Source: a virus. From it: a stretch of DNA of 64,000 bases. Of the stretch, positions 61,469-64,000 are shown piece by piece (the first letter of the stretch is position 1; every line of letters starts with the position of its first letter). The stretch is taken from positions 1 through 64,000 of IMG/VR virus record IMGVR_UViG_3300009593_000014. One strand, written 5' to 3'. The notes under the pieces were generated by a model. It did no database searches, was not told the origin of the DNA, and saw only the letters and a list, made by a program, of their open reading frames with translations. Both the position numbers and the translations under genes were made by a program.

Positions 61469-61990
61469 TCGGCGGCGCGGCGGCCCCCCTTTTCTTTTTT
61501 TGAAAAAATTTTTATTTCTAAGTAACAAAACTTATTGCCAATTTTGGGCCGTGACTTAGCATTCCCCCCATTCCCCCATCCCCATTGCCTTAAAAAAGCA
61601 TTAACAACATCTTTTAAACCTTCCAGAAAATCAATAAAAATAATGTAGCGCAGACATTATATAGCACCAAAATATTTCCCCACGACCCCTATCCCACAAT
61701 GCTCTCACAGCCACACACAGCCCCTCTAAGGACATCCTACACACAACAGAGGTAGACACCCTTGAAGCAAGCCAAGCTAAGCAAAATACTCTGAAAAAAT
61801 AAAAAAAATAACACCCCGAAAAAGGAGGCCCCGCCCCCGCCCCATAGAAGCATAATTCCAAAAAAACAAACAAAGTTTTTCCAAAATTTAGTACATATTT
61901 AAGAAGACCTGCATATATAAAAATAAAAAATAGAATTACTGTACAACCAGTACCCATAACCCCACTACACGTCTACCCCCCTCCTCATAA
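61469..61990. other. Gene-free region of 522 bp
   Basis: I see no convincing gene. It opens with a GC-rich run then long T and A tracts (about 61475-61520), and later has homopolymer-like C-rich and A-rich patches. One minus-strand open frame (61631-61957) has no ribosome site and phage-unlike sequence. The first copy of the 48-bp repeat follows at 61991. It may mark the boundary between genome arms. Confidence 0.6.
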
Positions 61991-62040
61991 GCTGTGGTTC
62001 GTGGCTCGCTCGCTCGCTTCCTTTAACATCAGGAAGATAT
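61991..62040 (+). repeat. 48-bp intergenic repeat, copy 1
   Basis: GCTGTGGTTCGTGGCTCGCT, two more CGCT units, then CTTCCT-TTAACATC-AGGAAG, a 6-bp hairpin. A TTTGGGCTGG block follows, shared with copy 3. It lies about 85 bp upstream of a strong promoter and a small gene. Confidence 0.9.
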
Positions 62041-62124
62041 AAGTTTGGGCTGGTAAAAAAATTAGTGTGTATTTATAACAGTTATTATGTTTAAAAATAA
62101 ATAAAAGAAATTTGTGTTAAAAGG

Positions 62125-62152
62125 TTGACATAGTTGTTTGATGCTATATAAT
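62125..62152 (+). promoter_or_regulatory. Strong promoter for small-gene module 1
   Basis: Perfect TTGACA (62125-62130), 16-bp spacer, perfect TATAAT (62147-62152). The transcript should begin near 62159, which rules out the upstream ATG at 62141 and selects the ATG at 62186. Confidence 0.8.
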
Positions 62153-62185
62153 GAACTTATCAAACAAAAGGCAGAGGAGCCAACA

Positions 62186-62515
62186 ATGCAAAAAGCAATG
62201 CGAAATATGACATCAGGAAACAACATAGAATGGTTGTCATTAGGCCGTGAATTCAACACGGCACAGTTCACAGGAACTCTTACCCATACTAACTTAATGA
62301 ATGGTCACAGAGACGGAAACATACTAGGTGTAACAACTATAGAAGATAACGTAGCAATCACTAACTACATACAGTTTCCACATACTGAATCAATCAATGA
62401 GTGGATGAACAAAGAGGTTACACTAACTGCCTCAGTCAAGACCAGAAGACTACAACACGCAGAAGAAGAAACCTATCTTCACACTGCTAACGCTTGGTCA
62501 ATACGCTTAGCATAG
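62186..62515 (+). CDS. Hypothetical protein of repeat module 1
   Basis: A 109-residue protein (start MQKAMRNMTSG) with a Thr- and Asn-rich middle. GAGGAG lies six bases before the ATG and a terminator follows the stop. It has no recognised domain. It is an independently transcribed gene flanked by repeats, typical of early host-takeover or accessory genes. Confidence 0.7.
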   Translation: MQKAMRNMTSGNNIEWLSLGREFNTAQFTGTLTHTNLMNGHRDGNILGVTTIEDNVAITNYIQFPHTESINEWMNKEVTLTASVKTRRLQHAEEETYLHTANAWSIRLA

Positions 62516-62531
62516 TTAACCAAAGAATAGA

Positions 62532-62559
62532 GACCGGCCCTTATGGGTCGGTCTTTTTT
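62532..62559 (+). terminator. Intrinsic terminator of module 1
   Basis: GACCGGCCC-TTAT-GGGTCGGTC (one G-T pair) followed by TTTTTT, 17 bp after the stop codon. Confidence 0.92.
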
Positions 62560-62610
62560 CTTTTGTATAGGGTATTCGATAAGCACTAGATCCAGGAGCT
62601 CCGCCTATCT

Positions 62611-62660
62611 GCCTGTGGTTCGTGGCTCGCTCGCTCGCTTCCTTTAACGTCAGGAAGATA
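62611..62660 (+). repeat. 48-bp intergenic repeat, copy 2
   Basis: Same core as copy 1 (CTGTGGTTCGTGGCTCGCT, then CGCT repeats) with the identical CTTCCT/AGGAAG hairpin and loop TTAACGTC. It starts about 50 bp after the terminator and about 195 bp before the next ATG, the same distance as copy 1. Confidence 0.92.
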
Positions 62661-62751
62661 TGAATGGGGCAGTAGCTAGACTTAAGTATGTATTTGTAAC
62701 TAGATATATGGTTAAAAGAAATAGTTAAAGTTTTTAGTTGCAAGGTTGGTA

Positions 62752-62780
62752 TTGACTGTCAAATTTGTAAACTAGATATA
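62752..62780 (+). promoter_or_regulatory. Candidate promoter of module 2
   Basis: TTGACT (62752-62757), 17-bp spacer, GATATA (62775-62780). The -35 is good and the -10 is weak. It lies at the same place relative to repeat and gene as the module 1 promoter. Confidence 0.45.
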
Positions 62781-62805
62781 TCGGCAAGAGTAAAGGATAA
62801 AACAA

Positions 62806-63102
62806 ATGCCACTAATAATAATAAACAAGACAGAAGAAATACCGGAAGAATGGAAGCAGCAAGACGGAAGATACCAAACACCAATGGTAATGGTTGACTT
62901 TGGCAACGTGCACAGTAATGGTGGTTTCGGTACTCACTTAACATTGGCCCCAACAGTAGAGACCAGCGAATGGCGCAACGCTTATGGAATAGAGTTCCAT
63001 CATGATGCAGGCGCTTATCGTCAAGTAACATCTGCACCGTGTAAGTTTATCGGCATAGCACAAAACGACGGTTCCATCTTCTGGACTTATATTCCACAAT
63101 AG
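62806..63102 (+). CDS. Hypothetical protein of repeat module 2
   Basis: A 98-residue protein (PMVMVDFGNVHSNGGFG, EFHHDAGAYRQVTSAP, DGSIFWTY at the end), apparently a small beta-rich fold. AAAGGA lies before the ATG, and a perfect terminator follows. It has no clear resemblance to the protein of module 1. Function unknown. Confidence 0.7.
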   Translation: MPLIIINKTEEIPEEWKQQDGRYQTPMVMVDFGNVHSNGGFGTHLTLAPTVETSEWRNAYGIEFHHDAGAYRQVTSAPCKFIGIAQNDGSIFWTYIPQ

Positions 63103-63116
63103 GACAAAAGAGAGAA

Positions 63117-63144
63117 GCCGGCCCTTAATAGGGCCGGTTTTTTT
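63117..63144 (+). terminator. Intrinsic terminator of module 2
   Basis: CCGGCCC-TTAATA-GGGCCGG, a perfect 7-bp stem, followed by seven T, 15 bp after the stop codon. Confidence 0.95.
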
Positions 63145-63194
63145 CGTTATATAGGGTGTTCGAGAAGCGTCTATTATTGAAGCTTCCCTGTCTT

Positions 63195-63243
63195 GCTGTG
63201 GTTCTTGGCTCGCTCGCTCGCTTCCTTTAACGTCAGGGGAATA
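63195..63243 (+). repeat. 48-bp intergenic repeat, copy 3
   Basis: GCTGTGGTTCTTGGCTCGCT with further CGCT units, then CCTTTAACGTCAGG. The outer hairpin bases have changed to wobbles (TTCCT/AGGGG). TTTGGGCTGG follows, as in copy 1. It precedes the zinc-finger gene. Confidence 0.92.
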
Positions 63244-63340
63244 GTAGTTTGGGCTGGACTAAGATTTAATACATAAATGATTGCAAAACTAGACTTAAGA
63301 CTATAAGATAAAAATATCAACAAAAATAAAGGATAAAGAT

Positions 63341-63517
63341 ATGACAATAACCAATAAACAAGTACAGATATTCAACACGGTGGCTAATCAACCCCGCTGT
63401 TGGCACTGCGAGGAGGATCTCTATTCTGACCATGAGACCGCTCATAGAGAGTTCGTAATAACAATGCATCATGCCTTCCATATCGCGTGCTACTTCGACC
63501 ACACAAACGATCAATAA
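63341..63517 (+). CDS. Small Cys/His-rich protein of repeat module 3
   Basis: A 58-residue protein (start MTITNKQVQIF). It carries CWHCEEDLY, then a run of histidines and a last cysteine (HHAFHIACYFDH), so a small zinc finger is likely. AAAGGA lies before the ATG. The next repeat copy starts right after its stop, with no terminator between them. Confidence 0.65.
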   Translation: MTITNKQVQIFNTVANQPRCWHCEEDLYSDHETAHREFVITMHHAFHIACYFDHTNDQ

Positions 63518-63518
63518 G

Positions 63519-63567
63519 GCTGTGTTTCGTGGCTCGCTCGCTCTCTCCCTTTAACGTCAGGGGAATT
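63519..63567 (+). repeat. 48-bp intergenic repeat, copy 4
   Basis: GCTGTGTTTCGTGGCTCGCT, then CGCTCTCTCCCTTTAACGTC and AGGGGAA. The stem is now TCCCT/AGGGG: the 5' arm has changed C for T and the 3' arm G for A relative to copies 1-2, a compensating change. It begins one base after the previous stop codon. Confidence 0.9.
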
Positions 63568-63611
63568 TAGGCATATAGATACGGTGTTTTTAATAGGTAT
63601 TTATTAAATGC

Positions 63612-63641
63612 TTGACAAGACTATAACTATTAAATTAATCT
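63612..63641 (+). promoter_or_regulatory. Candidate promoter of module 4
   Basis: Perfect TTGACA (63612-63617) with TAATCT 18 bp downstream as a weak -10. It lies between repeat copy 4 and the next gene, as in the other modules. Confidence 0.45.
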
Positions 63642-63672
63642 GTAATTTATAAGCAACAGATGAGGAGACATC

Positions 63673-63837
63673 ATGGCTAAATATAAAGAAACCAAATGGG
63701 ATATAAAGCCTAGTTACGACTATGAGGGTAAATGGGAAGTGTTCCATATTGGACATAGTAACTACGTTCGTAGCGTACACGACACACACGCTGAAGCATT
63801 AGCAGAAGCGCGGAGACTAGACAGGGAGAATAGATAA
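63673..63837 (+). CDS. Small hypothetical protein of repeat module 4
   Basis: A 54-residue protein (start MAKYKETKWDIKPSY). It has a short beta pattern (KWEVFHIGHSNYVRSVH) and a C-terminal charged helix (AEALAEARRL), resembling small dsRBD-like or YcfA-like folds in outline only. GAGGAG lies five bases before the ATG. TAATG couples it to the next gene. Confidence 0.65.
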   Translation: MAKYKETKWDIKPSYDYEGKWEVFHIGHSNYVRSVHDTHAEALAEARRLDRENR

Positions 63838-63944
63838 TGTTAGATCCGATTTATAGACGGCGTAGGATCGCTGTCAGCGCTTTATTGGCAGTGTTCGTAT
63901 TCTGGTTCTCATATCTAGGCGGGGAACTGCTTAGTAGCCTTTAA
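63837..63944 (+). CDS. Very small membrane protein
   Basis: A 35-residue frame (MLDPIYRRRRIAVSALLAVF, then one hydrophobic helix). The ATG overlaps the upstream stop as TAATG, so it is coupled. Positive-inside signals (RRRR) and a single transmembrane helix suggest a real membrane peptide. Confidence 0.5.
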   Translation: MLDPIYRRRRIAVSALLAVFVFWFSYLGGELLSSL

Positions 63945-63951
63945 CCAGCAG

Positions 63952-64000
63952 GCTGTGTTTCGTGGCCCGCTCACTCTCTCCCTTTAACGTCAGAGAAACT
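63952..64000 (+). repeat. 48-bp intergenic repeat, copy 5 (at window edge)
   Basis: GCTGTGTTTCGTGGCCCGCT, then CACTCTCTCCCTTTAACGTC and AGAGAAACT. It is the most diverged copy and is cut by the window end. Its presence implies that the array of small genes continues to the right. Confidence 0.88.

Noticed and set aside
61631-61957. Minus-strand open frame of 108 codons in the gene-free region
   Set aside because: Low-complexity Phe/Cys/Tyr-rich sequence, no ribosome site and no neighbours on that strand; it arises from AT- and GC-rich runs.
61991-64000. CRISPR array
   Set aside because: The repeats are about 48 bp but are 320-620 bp apart with genes between them and no uniform spacers.

Overview
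The window is 64 kb from the genome of a tailed double-stranded DNA phage that probably infects an actinobacterium. The AT-rich, tightly packed genes, the HK97-type capsid, portal and prohead protease, the tail tube and the 1742-residue tape measure identify a phage with a long tail, most likely a siphovirus. The host inference rests on a phage-borne WhiB-like iron-sulfur regulator, a family confined to Actinobacteria, supported by an r1t-like holin and a DnaE polymerase with an intact PHP domain. Low GC suggests an aquatic low-GC actinobacterium, but that is inference. No terminase is recognisable, so the genome is larger than this window.

Layout. From 1 to about 10.8 kb (minus strand) lies replication, nucleotide and regulatory functions: a Cas4-like nuclease (cut by the window edge), a resolvase-like nuclease, a RecA-like protein, DnaE, dCMP deaminase, a deoxynucleotidase, an SSB-like protein, primase, DnaB helicase, WhiB, a MerR-type protein, a zinc ribbon and a holin. 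From 10.9 to 52 kb (minus strand) the order runs backwards through a metallophosphoesterase, HNH nuclease, tail adhesins, tape measure, tail assembly chaperones joined by a -1 frameshift, tail tube, connectors, an endolysin and methyltransferase block, a giant surface lipoprotein, an oxygenase, tail fibres, capsid, protease with nested scaffold, portal, class II ribonucleotide reductase and a glycosyltransferase. At about 52.3 kb transcription diverges. The plus strand carries small membrane and zinc proteins, a tRNA-like RNA with a strong promoter, a ferredoxin, a sugar cassette (two glycosyltransferases and a DegT-type dehydratase), a C5-cytosine methyltransferase with a second long frame embedded in it, an FkbM methyltransferase, a DpdA/TGT-like protein and a PP-loop ATPase. 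From 61.5 kb to the end, small genes are separated by five copies of a conserved repeat of about 48 bp.

How it works together. The left block makes and copies DNA. RNR, dCMP deaminase and the nucleotidase shape the dNTP pool. The cytosine methyltransferase, DPPY methyltransferase and DpdA-like protein suggest a modified genome. The glycosyltransferases, dehydratase and FkbM protein suggest glycan decoration of virion or host. Most striking are two canonical -1 slippery sites with downstream stem-loops (tail chaperones and the acidic lipoprotein), a nested scaffold start, the dual-frame methyltransferase locus, and the repeat-punctuated small-gene array at the right end.
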